Shown here: in pieces, positions 8,216 to 16,995 of the stretch | Layout: each line of letters opens with the position of its first letter | How positions within the stretch are numbered: the first letter of the stretch is position 1 | Origin: Streptosporangium sp. NBC_01756 | GTDB lineage: Bacteria > Actinomycetota > Actinomycetes > Streptosporangiales > Streptosporangiaceae | Direction: 5' to 3' | Assembly (NCBI RefSeq): GCF_035917975.1 | Contig: NZ_CP109130.1 | Location: 8,122,001 to 8,186,000 of the forward strand | DNA length: 64,000 bases | Notes under the pieces: model-generated | Told to the model about the DNA's origin: nothing | What the model saw: only the letters and a program-made list of their open reading frames with translations | Database searches by the model: none | Translations under genes and position numbers: made by a program

Positions 8216-9709
8216 CTACGGTGCGATCGACCAGAGCTGGCAGGTGTTGTTGAGCCACATCCACAGCCGGGCCGGCGTGCCGTTCGCCGTGCCGCAGTTC
8301 TCGTCGTCGAGCACCATGCCGCTGTTCTCGACCACGAGCTCATAGCGGCCGTTGCCCGCGGGGATGACCGCCCACTGCTGGCACGTGTTGCCGAGCGACT
8401 CCCACAGGTTGACGGCCGTGCCAAGGGCCAGCCCGCAGTTGACCGCGTCGAGCACCTTGCCGGCGTTGACGTTGGTGATCGTCCACTTGTTCGCACCGAC
8501 GCTGTTGAAGCGCCACTGCTGGCACGTGTTGCCGAGCGCCTGCCACTGGTCGATCTGCGTGCCGTTGGCCGTGCCGCAGTTGACGGCGTCGAGCACCTTG
8601 CCGCTTGTGAGGTTCGTGAGCCGGTAGGTGGCTCCGTTCACGGGGAAGGTGACGCTCTTGCTGTAGCCGACGGAGACGACGTTGGCCTGCACCGCGTTCT
8701 CCGTGGCGTCACTCGGATAGCCGCTGGTCATGACGCCTTCGAAGAACGATCCGACAGAGCCGTTGCTGTTGTCGCCGCCGATGCCGAGGATGATCGCGCC
8801 TTGCTTGGTCATCGGGCGGTAGCCCGCCTGGGTCGGCAGCGCTCCGTTGTACCGCGTCGCCAGGCTGCCGGATTGCGCGTTGCCGTCCTTGATGGCGTAT
8901 GTCGAGGTGCCGTTGTTCTTCAGCATCGCCGTCACGAACGCGGAACTGCGGCCGGTGTTCGCGGTCCAGGAGCCGTTGCCGCCGGCGAACAATCCGTTCT
9001 CGAGGTCCGCCGCGACGCGCGGCCCGCCCGCGCACGGTGAGAACCAGCACAGCGTGCCGAAGTAGATCGCGTCCATGTCGCCGTTACCGGTGTCCATGTT
9101 GTTGGTCTCGGCGTTGCCGTAGTCGAAGCAGCACCGGTCGTTGACATGAGTGCCCTCGGTCACCATGTACATTCCCTCAGGCTGACTGCCGGTGGCGACG
9201 CCGTTCGTCGCGTTGTTGCGGTAGCCGTTCCCCGCGGAGATGTAGACGCCGTAGACCCTGTGGCCACCTGCTGTCACGGGCAGAGCCGCCGCGTTCGCGC
9301 CTTGGTCGGCTGTGGGATTGGCGCCGCCGCCGGGAGCGATCGTGAGGTCGTTGTGGCGCGACGTCTGGTCGTAGATGCGAACGATCGTGCAGTACGTGCC
9401 CGAGCAGAAAGAGTCCTGGGTCGCGGCGTTCGCGTAACCGCCGGCGCTGAGCACGCCGATGTTGGTCGTCGCGCCGTCGGACCAGCGCCGCACCTGGTAG
9501 AGCGCCCCGTTGTAGGAGCCGAAGAGCGCACGGGTGGTGCTGTGAGCGGCGACGCATGGCGTGCCGCCGCTCGCGTAGATGTCGCAGGACAACGTGCCGG
9601 CCGCCTGTGCCGTGCCTGGCACGGCGACCAGCGCGGTGACGACGAGCGCTGCGAAGGAGGCGACGGTGAGGGCCGTTCGCCGCCGGCGGTGCAGAGACCA
9701 GAAACCCAT
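8216..9709 (-). CDS. secreted GH54 alpha-L-arabinofuranosidase with ricin-type lectin domain
   Basis: A 497-residue secreted enzyme expected to release arabinose from arabinan or arabinoxylan side chains. Residues 1-37 are a signal peptide (RRRR, hydrophobic core, AQA-A). Residues about 38-350 match the GH54 catalytic domain of fungal AbfB: CCFDYGNAETNNMDTGNGDM contains the nucleophile, Glu201 here, and LGIGGDNSNG and EGVMTSGYPSD are family motifs. Instead of the fungal CBM42 arabinose-binding domain, the C-terminal 140 residues form a ricin B beta-trefoil (CBM13) with three repeats of VLDAVNCGTANGT and QQW type. A palindromic operator lies in its promoter, so it is probably repressed without arabinose-type inducers. 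Confidence 0.92.
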   Translation of the reverse strand: MGFWSLHRRRRTALTVASFAALVVTALVAVPGTAQAAGTLSCDIYASGGTPCVAAHSTTRALFGSYNGALYQVRRWSDGATTNIGVLSAGGYANAATQDSFCSGTYCTIVRIYDQTSRHNDLTIAPGGGANPTADQGANAAALPVTAGGHRVYGVYISAGNGYRNNATNGVATGSQPEGMYMVTEGTHVNDRCCFDYGNAETNNMDTGNGDMDAIYFGTLCWFSPCAGGPRVAADLENGLFAGGNGSWTANTGRSSAFVTAMLKNNGTSTYAIKDGNAQSGSLATRYNGALPTQAGYRPMTKQGAIILGIGGDNSNGSVGSFFEGVMTSGYPSDATENAVQANVVSVGYSKSVTFPVNGATYRLTNLTSGKVLDAVNCGTANGTQIDQWQALGNTCQQWRFNSVGANKWTITNVNAGKVLDAVNCGLALGTAVNLWESLGNTCQQWAVIPAGNGRYELVVENSGMVLDDENCGTANGTPARLWMWLNNTCQLWSIAP

Positions 9710-9772
9710 AGTGTGCCTTTCGTGTGCGGCGAGGCAGCGCAGTGCCCGGGGGGACCATTAGGAGAGGATGCT

Positions 9773-9788
9773 ATGTTAGCGCTAACAT
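9773..9788. promoter_or_regulatory. perfect palindromic operator upstream of the GH54 gene
   Basis: ATGTTAGCGCTAACAT is a perfect 16-base palindrome about 64 bases upstream of the GH54 start. The form, with central CG and GTTAGC arms, is typical of LacI-family sugar repressors. No candidate repressor is adjacent. Confidence 0.75.
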
Positions 9789-9809
9789 TCACATCAATTA
9801 AATTGCATT

Positions 9810-9821
9810 GTTAATGCTAAC
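9810..9821. promoter_or_regulatory. second, imperfect operator half-match
   Basis: GTTAATGCTAAC keeps the outer GTTA and TAAC arms of the palindrome 30 bases away. A weaker second site for the same repressor is likely. Confidence 0.5.
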
Positions 9822-10424
9822 CTAGATGTACACACACGCGTTTCGGTTATTAACGATTAATTGCAGGATTCCTTGATTCGGCACCGCCTGTATGGCTCTG
9901 TGCGCGGTGACGTGCGCCACGGGTCAATCGCCAGCGAACGCCCCGATATAACATGCAGGTTTCCGCTGTGTTTCGACCAAAGTGTCATCAACGATGCGAC
10001 GACTGTCAATACCCGGCGAAGATCGGCTTCTATTCCGTGGTGCGGATGGTGCGGCGTTCATCGTGCGCGCTGCGGGTGTTCGGGGTTGCGCTGTGTGGTG
10101 GGGGTGTTCGGGTTCTCGCTGTGCGCGCTGCGGTGGGTGGGTGTTCCGGCCGGCCGTCGCAGTCACCGTCTCGTTTTTCAGGCCTCCGGCCTGGCGGGCG
10201 CGACGGTTGCGCTTTTTTATAAGCCGGCCGGAACACCCACCCACCTCCGCGCCAGGCTGTCTCGCCGTACGGCGTGCGGACCGTAGTCGCTTGCTTTCGG
10301 GCCGCCCATGGGTCTCGCTGACGCTGAAGCGATCCGCTTGGGGCCGTTCAGGGCCGGTCGCCGTAGCTGACGCGTTCCTCTCCGACCAGTGCAGGGCCGA
10401 GCGCCGGGCTCTGCCCCCGAGGTG
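9822..10424. other. gene-poor stretch between the GH54 promoter and the IS element
   Basis: No credible gene. It opens AT-rich, then from about 10050 has GC-rich text with repeats of GTGCGCGCTGCGG and GGTGTTCGGG, followed by the inverted-repeat element at 10132-10245. The remainder before the insertion sequence holds nothing I recognise. Confidence 0.6.
10132..10245. repeat. 114-base element with perfect 23-base terminal inverted repeats
   Basis: Bases 10132-10154 are the exact reverse complement of 10223-10245 (left arm ends GTGTTCCGGCCGGC). Between them are an inner hairpin CAGGCC-TCC-GGCCTG and a GCGC-(7)-GCGC hairpin followed by TTTTTT. The 14-base core GGGTGTTCCGGCCG also forms the terminator stem at 22966-23005, so this may be a small repeat family, a MITE-like insertion or a large terminator. 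Confidence 0.7.
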
Positions 10425-10474
10425 TGGACACCTTGAATACCGGATGATGGAAATCCGGAGGCAAGGAGTTCCAC

Positions 10475-10804
10475 GTGGCGGTGAAGTCGTATCCGCCGGA
10501 GTTCAAGGCGGATGCCGTCGCATTGTACCTGTCCGATCCGGAACGGATGCTGGCCTCGGTGGCCGAGGACCTGGGGATCAGCCGGGAGACGCTGCGCAAC
10601 TGGGTGCGTCAGGCGCAGGTGGACGGCAGCGCGGGCGCGAAGGAGCGGGGCCCGGCGAGGAAGCCGGCGTGTGGCGCGCTTTCGTCCGACGACGTGCTGG
10701 AAGAGGAGAATAAGCAGCTCAAGGCCCGTATCCGGGCGCTGGAGACGGAGCGCGACATCCTGCGCCGGGCGGCCAAGTATTTCGCGGGAGAGACCAACTG
10801 GTGA
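10475..10804 (+). CDS. IS3-family transposase OrfA
   Basis: A 109-residue DNA-binding subunit: helix-turn-helix at about residues 8-50 (FKADAVALYLSDPERMLASVAEDLGISRETLRNW) and a C-terminal leucine-zipper coiled coil (EEENKQLKARIRALETERDILRRAAKYF). AAGGAG lies six bases before the GTG start. The stop overlaps the orfB start in GTGA. In IS3 elements OrfA and OrfB are usually joined by a -1 frameshift; orfB is in the -1 frame here, but I see no A-rich slippery run, so coupling by stop-start overlap is equally possible. Confidence 0.9.
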   Translation: MAVKSYPPEFKADAVALYLSDPERMLASVAEDLGISRETLRNWVRQAQVDGSAGAKERGPARKPACGALSSDDVLEEENKQLKARIRALETERDILRRAAKYFAGETNW

Positions 10805-11691
10805 GCCGCTTCCAGTTCGTCGCCGATCATCGAGGCGCCTTCGGCGTCAAGCGGCTGTGCCGGGTGCTGAAGGTGTCCCGCTCGGGGTTCTACCGGTGGT
10901 GCAAGGCGGCGCCGGCCCGGGCGGAGCGGGCCGCGGCCGATGCCGCGCTCGCCGAGGAGATCAGGCACATCCATGGTGAGTTCGACGGCACCTACGGCAG
11001 TCCGCGCGTCACCGCCGAGCTGCGCGCCCGGGGACGCGGGGTCAACCATAAGCGGGTGGCGCGGGTGATGCGCCGTTGCGGCATCGTCGGGCTGCACCTG
11101 CGCAAGAAGGTGCGCACCACGGTGCCCGAGCCGTCCCGGCAGAAGGTGCCCGACCTGATACGGCGGGACTTCACCGCGCCCGCCCCGAACCGTCGCTACG
11201 TCGGCGACATCACCTACCTGCCCGTCGGCGACGGCCGGTTCCTCTACTTGGCCACCGTGCTGGACCTGGGCTCACGCCGACTGGCGGGCTGGTCGATCGC
11301 CGATCACATGCGCACCGAGCTGGTGAGCGACGCGTTGCGGGCCGCCGCCGCGACGCGGGGCAGCCTGGACGGGGCGATCTTTCACGCCGATCACGGGGCG
11401 CAATACACCTCGGCCGAGTTCGCAGGGGTCTGCGCCGAGCTCGGTGTGCGCCAGTCCATGGGAGCGGTTGGCACCAGCGCCGACAACGCCGCCGCTGAGG
11501 CGTTCAATGCCACTCTCAAACGCGAGACGCTGCAAGGGACCAAGCGCTGGTCCTCGGCACGTGAGGCCCGCCTGGCGGTCTTCACGTGGATCACCCGCTA
11601 CAACACCCGCAGGAGACATTCCACCCTGGGCTACCTCAGCCCGATCGACTACGAACAGCAGACCATCGATAGGGTGCTGCTCGCCGCATAA
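10801..11691 (+). CDS. IS3-family transposase OrfB (DDE integrase core)
   Basis: A 296-residue catalytic subunit. An HTH_21-like region (EEIRHIHGEFDGTYGSPRVTAELRARG) is followed by a retroviral-type integrase core with the DDE triad: D in YVGDITYLP, D in HADHGAQYTS and E in NAAAEAFNATLK. The C-terminal motif YNTRRRHSTLGYLSPIDYE is characteristic of IS3 transposases. Full length and apparently intact. Confidence 0.93.
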   Translation: MSRFQFVADHRGAFGVKRLCRVLKVSRSGFYRWCKAAPARAERAAADAALAEEIRHIHGEFDGTYGSPRVTAELRARGRGVNHKRVARVMRRCGIVGLHLRKKVRTTVPEPSRQKVPDLIRRDFTAPAPNRRYVGDITYLPVGDGRFLYLATVLDLGSRRLAGWSIADHMRTELVSDALRAAAATRGSLDGAIFHADHGAQYTSAEFAGVCAELGVRQSMGAVGTSADNAAAEAFNATLKRETLQGTKRWSSAREARLAVFTWITRYNTRRRHSTLGYLSPIDYEQQTIDRVLLAA

Positions 11692-11704
11692 CGACCGGTG
11701 TCCA

Positions 11705-12402
11705 CCCTCCGGGGCGAGCCCCCATACGTACGAGCACACAGGTCACCCGGTAAACCCTCAATACATCGGCGGATGCGCTCCGGCATGCCTCCAGCGACGT
11801 TGTCCACTGCTCGCCTCCATGATCCGAATTTCCGCCCCGAGCAGCGTTATCGATTCTCAGATGCCGCGTTATATATGTCAACAGGATGCTCGTATGTTCG
11901 CGCAGCGTTACCAATCGGGCGACGTGCACTCCGGTTGGTTTCTTTCTCTCCTCTGCCGCCGGAGGAACACTTCCCGTCGCCAATTCCAGAGCCATGGGAG
12001 ACGAGGAAATCCGACACCTCACGTCAATTTTCTCAACGCGATCCCCATAATGCAGCAACGCAAAAAATATTCATAATGCAACAACGCAAGGAGCGGTATG
12101 CCGAGCGCGCCGGGTCGAGGAGGAACTCCTCAGGAACCAGCGGTCGCACTTGTGCGAAGACCACAGTCGGGTTGGCGCGGCGGTGCGGCTTTTCCGCCGG
12201 ACCTTCATGCCGGGTCGCAGCCATGGCACGAAGGTCCGGCGGGCGGCCGGTCGACAACCGCTGGTGGTGTCGCCCGCGTCCGCCGTGCAGGTGTCGGGGC
12301 CGAGGCCGTCGTGGGGCGGTGTCGCCCCCCTTGGCGGGTGCCTCCTCTAGCGGATTGCGGGCGCGCTCACCATGGCCCGGGGGCGGGGGTGGTGTGTTCG
12401 GT
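11705..12402. other. gene-poor stretch after the IS element
   Basis: No credible gene on either strand. The only structure I see is a direct repeat, CATAATGCARCAACGCAA, at 12046-12063 and 12072-12089, 26 bases apart. These could be paired protein-binding sites or a relic of insertion. Confidence 0.5.
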
Positions 12403-14184
12403 TCAGGGGCAGGTGACCAAGATGATGGAGATGACGGTGCAGCTGGCCGAGGCATTGTCGTTGGCCGGGTTGGGGTCGGCGGGGGCGCTGGTGGTGCGCA
12501 CACCGGCGACGGTTACCTGGCCAAGCGACAGCAGCGACAGCGGTACCCGGAACGTCTTGTCCACCGATGCTCCACTGGCGATGGCGCCGTAGGTGCAGGT
12601 GACCGTCGTCCCGGCGGTGGTGCAGCCGGCCGCCAGGTTGGTCGCACTCGCGCCTGCGGGCAGGGTCGCGGTCAGGGTGGCGGAGGTGACCGGGTCGGGT
12701 CCGGTGTTGTCGGCGGTCAGGGTGTAGCGCAGGTAGGGCACCAGGATGCCGAGCTGGGGCTGGGCGTTCAGGTTCACGTCGATGTCGGCGGCGGGCGGCG
12801 TGTTGATGGTGGTGTTTTCGGCGTCGGTGTTGTTGGTCGGGTTGGGGTCGGTCTCGGTGCCGGTGACGGTCGAGGTGGCGGTCAGGGTGCCGGTCGCGGT
12901 CGGGGTGACGGTGATCGTGATGGTGGCCGACGACGCGGCGGCGAGGTTGCCCAGGGTGCAGTTCACCGTGGGTGCGGTGATCGCGCATGAGCCTTGGGAA
13001 GGTGTTGCGGACACGATGGTGCGGGCGGCGCCGGACAGGGTGGTGGCCGCGCTCACTCCGGTTGCCGGGTCGGGCCCGTTGTTGGTGACGGTCACGGTGT
13101 AGGTGAGGGAGGCGCCCGAGACAACCGGATCAGGCGAGTCGGTGACGGCGACCGACAGGTCAGCGGTGGGCGCTGCCACTGGTGTCGGGATTGCGATACC
13201 GAACGGGAAGCTTCCGACGCCAATGGTGGCGGTGACGGTGTTGGTGGCGGTGTCGATCACCGACACGGTGCCGTCGTCGAGGTTGGCGGTGTAGGCGAAG
13301 GCGGAGTTGACCGCTATTCCGCCGGGGCCGTTTCCGACGCCGACGGTCGCGGTGACGGTGTTGGTGGCGGTGTCGATCACCGACACGCTGGCGCCGTAGC
13401 GGTTGGAGGTGTAAACGCGGGTGCCGGCCGGGTTGAGAGCGATGTCGTAGGGGTCGGTGCCGACGGGAATGGTGGCGGTGACGGTGTTGGTGGCGGTGTC
13501 GATCACCGACACGTTGTCGGAGTTGACGTTGCCGGTGTAAGCGCGGGTGCCCGCCGAGTTGAGCACCACCCCGTAGGGCGCGAGTGCGACGGCGATGGTG
13601 GCGGTGACGGTGTTGGTCGCGGTGTCGATCACCGACACGGTGCTGGAGCCGTCGTTGGCGATGTATGCGAGAGTTCCGGCCGAATTGACCGCGACTCCGC
13701 GGGGCCTGCTGCCGACGCCGATGGTGGCGGTGACGGCGTTGGTGGCCGTGTCGATCACCGACACGCTGCCGCCGGAGAAGTTGGTGACGTAGGCGCGGGT
13801 GCCGGCCGGGTTGAACGCGACCCCGTACGGGCCGCTGCCGGCACCGATGGTGGCGGTGACGGTGTTGGTGGCGGTGTCGATCACTGAGACGTTGTTCGAG
13901 CCGTTGTTGGCGACGTAGACGTGGGTGCCGGCCGGGTTGAACGCCGCCTTGATCGGGCCGGAGCCGACCGCGACGGTGGCGGTGACGGTGTTGGTGGCGG
14001 TGTCGATCACCGAGACGTTGTCCGAGCCGTTGTTGGCGACGTAGGCCAATGGCGCGACAGTCGCGTGCGCGGGCAGCGCGGCGAGGGCGGTGAGGCCGGT
14101 CATGGCCAAGGCGGTCAGCAGCGCGCACAGGGCTGCCATCGTGCGTCGCCATAAGGGCGTGACGACATGCGTGGTGGAGGGCAT
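12403..14184 (-). CDS. secreted seven-repeat YVTN beta-propeller protein with two DUF11 domains
   Basis: A 593-residue exported surface-type protein. The ATG at 14184 is preceded by GAGGA. Residues about 15-40 are a signal peptide (MAALCALLTALAMTGL to LPAHA). Seven repeats of about 42 residues follow, each carrying SVIDTATNTVTATI and an AYVTN-like strand, enough for one closed seven-blade propeller. Then come two DUF11 Ig-like modules (ADLSVAVTDSPDPVVSGASL; ADIDVNLNAQPQLGI) whose NNGPDPATGV and DNTGPDPVTSA motifs are diagnostic. No LPXTG or membrane anchor is seen, and it ends in CTVISIILVTCP. The repeats are very alike even at the DNA level. Function is probably adhesion or scaffolding, unproven. 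Confidence 0.88.
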   Translation of the reverse strand: MPSTTHVVTPLWRRTMAALCALLTALAMTGLTALAALPAHATVAPLAYVANNGSDNVSVIDTATNTVTATVAVGSGPIKAAFNPAGTHVYVANNGSNNVSVIDTATNTVTATIGAGSGPYGVAFNPAGTRAYVTNFSGGSVSVIDTATNAVTATIGVGSRPRGVAVNSAGTLAYIANDGSSTVSVIDTATNTVTATIAVALAPYGVVLNSAGTRAYTGNVNSDNVSVIDTATNTVTATIPVGTDPYDIALNPAGTRVYTSNRYGASVSVIDTATNTVTATVGVGNGPGGIAVNSAFAYTANLDDGTVSVIDTATNTVTATIGVGSFPFGIAIPTPVAAPTADLSVAVTDSPDPVVSGASLTYTVTVTNNGPDPATGVSAATTLSGAARTIVSATPSQGSCAITAPTVNCTLGNLAAASSATITITVTPTATGTLTATSTVTGTETDPNPTNNTDAENTTINTPPAADIDVNLNAQPQLGILVPYLRYTLTADNTGPDPVTSATLTATLPAGASATNLAAGCTTAGTTVTCTYGAIASGASVDKTFRVPLSLLSLGQVTVAGVRTTSAPADPNPANDNASASCTVISIILVTCP

Positions 14185-15272
14185 GAAGTTTCCTCGGGTG
14201 AGTCGAAGGGGGACGCCGCGCGCGATGACGTCTTCACACGCCTGGGTGCCCCGTTCACCCTCGCTCGCGTTGGAACCGGCCCGGATCAGGCGGCGGGACT
14301 GGTTCGCCGCATGTGTCGTGGCCGTTGACGCGTGACCAAACGCTGAATGGCGCGGTATCGGGGAGGGCCTCGCGCTGGCCGCAAGCTCATCTGCTCTCCC
14401 GCCGGTTGCGGCAGGCCCACACATCCGACGCGTGACAGGGCACGTGACGGAGAGCGATACGCGTAGAACCTTCCGTTATTTACCTACATTGCCGCCTCTG
14501 GCCTGACAACCGTCCTGGCCTACACCGGACACTCTCCTTGACTGAATGACCACATACGGTTACTGCCGTGATCGGGACGCCCGCCGATGCCGGCCTGCGG
14601 TGGCCGCGACGGTTGTGCCTGCGTAGGTGCCCGGCCCGCCGGCGGAACGGGTATCGGCGAAGCGGATTACGGCCAGTGAATGATCTCTTATTACGGACCG
14701 GCCGGGTCCTCGTGAAATAAACAGAAAGCATGGATGAAAACGGTTGCCTTTCTCGCGCAGTATTGGCCGTTCTCCATGCGGAAAATAATCAGACCATGTT
14801 CGTAGCGATAGCTGAAATAGCAAGGACCGCGAGTCAATGGCGCGGAGATCTCAGTCGAACCGAAAACCCTGCGCAGCGCACTCAACCTTTCTGTTGTTAT
14901 TTGCCACGCAATGTGATGTCTTGGTTGATAGTTCGTGTTGGGCTGGCGGTATCGGCGGGAAGTGCATCGCCGTCACCCAAGGCGCACATCGGTCCCGCGG
15001 AGAGAGGAGTCAGGCTGGGGGCAGAATCTGCTTAGGTGAAGGGGCAGAAGCTCTACAGCGCCGCCGGGCATGAGTCGCACGCGCCGGCCCACGGCGCCGA
15101 CGTGTGATATTCGAGCCGTTGTTGCGCGCCCGCCCTTGACGGGCGCGCACATCCAACTCTTTCGCGTGAGCGTGTTCACGCATGCATTTAATTCAGCCGC
15201 ATCATCTTGTGGTTTGTGATGCGCGGATGTCTTCGCGCGTTCTTCGGGCGTCAATGGTGAGGAGTTCTCTTC
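14185..15272. other. gene-poor stretch, AT-richer in its second half
   Basis: I see no supportable gene. The first 300 bases are the promoter side of the YVTN gene. From about 14680 to 14960 the composition falls below the window average, as expected of decayed or imported DNA. Short frames here match nothing I know. Confidence 0.5.
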
Positions 15273-15365
15273 GTGCACGATGAAAACCTGGTGAAGGTCT
15301 ACAAGGATCGTGAGTACACCTTTACGACAATGGTCCGCCACGACGGCATGGTCGTCGCCTTCGCA
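15273..15365 (+). pseudogene. 5' fragment of an unknown gene
   Basis: A GTG start with GAGGAG eight bases upstream opens VHDENLVKVYKDREYTFTT followed by MVRHDGMVVAFA, which reads like a normal protein beginning. Past about 15365 the text becomes the reverse complement of the adjacent recombinase fragment and stops looking like protein. I infer that its 3' part was deleted. I do not recognise the family with confidence. Confidence 0.45.
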
Positions 15366-15728
15366 GTGGGGGCTGATCGGCGTATCCAACGCAGCCAGGC
15401 GCATCGCGACGGTGCTCTCCGACCGCACCGACGCAGCCGAGACCAGCTGTGCCACCTGCTGCCCCGGGCGCCCGTCATGCAGCCACGCGATGAAGGCCGA
15501 GACTGCCGGCACGCCGAGCTCACTCCACCGGACGGCGTCTTCTCGCTGCTCCAGGAAGGTCCACCACTGCGCCAAGGAAGTCGCGTAGCCCCTCACCGTG
15601 TTCGGTGACCAGACCAGGCGGTGGGCCTCCAGCCACTCCTCCACCGGCATAACCGTTCGGTGGCTGGCGTCGACAACCGTCCACGTCCGTGGGCCGCCGG
15701 GTGGCCGCACGGTCATACAGCACGCCAT
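15366..15728 (-). pseudogene. 5' fragment of a tyrosine recombinase (phage-type integrase)
   Basis: About 115 residues of an N-terminal SAM-like core-binding domain: PVEEWLEAHRLVWSPNTVRGYATSLAQWWTFLEQREDAVRWSELGVPAVSAFIAWL, written here in part, then STVAMRLAALDTPISPHC. The catalytic domain with its R-H-R-Y residues is absent, and the frame downstream (to about 14973) has no integrase character. The break falls where the opposite-strand fragment also breaks, so a deletion joined two convergent genes. Intact, it could have been the integrase of the island. Confidence 0.7.
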
Positions 15729-15801
15729 GCCCTCGTTCCCTCATGTCGTTGAGGAACCGACGCTAATCGTGCAATGACATACCGTGATTACTTGTATTTA
15801 A

Positions 15802-16188
15802 GTTGTTACGAACGTTGGGGAGGGCGACAGAACGCCCCCAGATAACAAAGGTTTCGTACGGCTCAACCTCGCCCGACGTGACTTATCGCCGTCGACCATC
15901 GCCACCGCGCACCACATCTCGGTGCGCTACCTGCACCACCTCTTTCAATACGAAGGGCAGAGCCTCGGCCAGTACATCCGCCACCAGCGGCTGGAGCGCT
16001 GCCGCGCGGATCTGACCGACCCGCTCCTGAGCAATCAGAGCGTCGCGCAGATCGCAGCACGTTGCGGCTTTGCGGACGCCGCCTCGTTCAACCGCGTGTT
16101 CAAGACCGCCTACAGCGTGCCGCTCGGCGACTACCGGACCTCCCGGTTGCGAGATCGGGTGGACGACCGGCGAGCACTCCAGGGCTGA
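15802..16188 (+). pseudogene. C-terminal fragment of an AraC-family regulator
   Basis: The frame from 15802 to 16188 encodes only the DNA-binding half of an AraC/XylS protein: LARRDLSPSTIATAHHIS, YLHHLFQYEGQSLGQYIR, then SVAQIAARCGFADAASFNRVFKTAYSVPLGDYR, the two helix-turn-helix motifs. A TAA at 15799 cuts it off upstream, no start codon with a ribosome site is present, and the sensor domain is missing. The text closely resembles AraC regulators with a cupin-like N-terminal domain. Confidence 0.75.
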
Positions 16189-16338
16189 TACGCACAGAGT
16201 CCAGGTCACGGCACGAATAGGTCTATGGCCACGCCGGTCAGCCTGAACGTGCGGCTTACGCTCAGTGGGCTCGCCGCGGAGGCCTCCCAGCCGGAAGACG
16301 CTCCAGGCGGCCATGGACAGGAGGGAGCCGAGCGGCGG

Positions 16339-16878
16339 CTACTCCCCGGTGAGCCCGTCCACCGACTCCCGGAGGAGGTCGGCGTGGCCGTTGTGCCGTG
16401 CGTACTCCTCGATCATGTGGCTCAGGATCCATCGCAGGCTCGGTGCCCGGCCGTCGGGCCAGGTGCGCCGGGCCGGCCGCTCCAGGCCGCCGTCGGCCAG
16501 CGCCTCCGCGACCAGGGAACGGGAGCGGGCCACGGCGTCCTGCCAGAGCGCATGAAGCTGCTCGGGGGAGTCCTCGGCGGCCGAGTGCCATTCCCAGTCG
16601 GGGTCGGACTTCCAGTCCACCGCGTCCCATGGTGGCTGCCGGTCTCGCCCGTGCAGCCACCGGGAGAACCAGTCCTCCTCGACGTAGGCCAGGTGCTTGA
16701 GCAACCCGCCCAGGGTCATCGACGAGGCGCCGACGGTCGCCCTCAGGCCGGCCGCGTCCAGCCCCGCGCACTTCCACACCAGGGTCGCGCGCTGGAACTC
16801 CAGGAAGCCCAGCAGGGTGCCGGTCTCGTCGGCCGCGAGGGGAGGTTCCGGACGGCCCTGCTCATCCAGGTCGGTCAT
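16339..16878 (-). CDS. DinB-like / DUF664 family protein
   Basis: A 179-residue member of the DinB/YfiT four-helix-bundle superfamily, DUF664 branch, common in actinomycetes. Related bundles bind a metal with three histidines: LLKHLAYVEEDWF near residue 60 and MIEEYARHNGHADLLRE at the end carry candidate ligands. Some relatives act as mycothiol-dependent enzymes, but no reaction can be assigned here. No clear Shine-Dalgarno precedes the ATG. It stands alone between the AraC fragment and the oxidoreductase. Confidence 0.82.
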   Translation of the reverse strand: MTDLDEQGRPEPPLAADETGTLLGFLEFQRATLVWKCAGLDAAGLRATVGASSMTLGGLLKHLAYVEEDWFSRWLHGRDRQPPWDAVDWKSDPDWEWHSAAEDSPEQLHALWQDAVARSRSLVAEALADGGLERPARRTWPDGRAPSLRWILSHMIEEYARHNGHADLLRESVDGLTGE

Positions 16879-16995
16879 GGCGGAGAAGTCTAGGCCCTGC
16901 AGAGGCCGCGACCCCGGCCGCTGAAGGTGGAGACCGTCGCGTGGCTCCGGCCTCCGCCCGGTCCTGAAGAGGTCGCGATCCTCCAGGAGCGCAGG

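Larger units (their letters stand above)
10425..11704 (+). mobile_element. IS3-family insertion sequence
   Basis: About 1280 bases bounded by TGGACACC on the left and GGTGTCCA on the right, containing orfA and orfB in the -1 relation normal for IS3. Beyond the eight bases the ends are poorly matched and I see no target duplication, so exact boundaries are uncertain by a few bases. Both frames are intact, so the element could be active. Confidence 0.85.

Noticed and set aside
12033-12503. Minus-strand frame before the YVTN gene end
   Set aside because: Arginine/histidine-rich low-sense text overlapping the real gene. No start signal or family match.
14730-15035. A 101-codon plus-strand frame in the AT-richer stretch
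   Set aside because: No ribosome site, no domain pattern, and a decayed neighbourhood. It is more likely chance.
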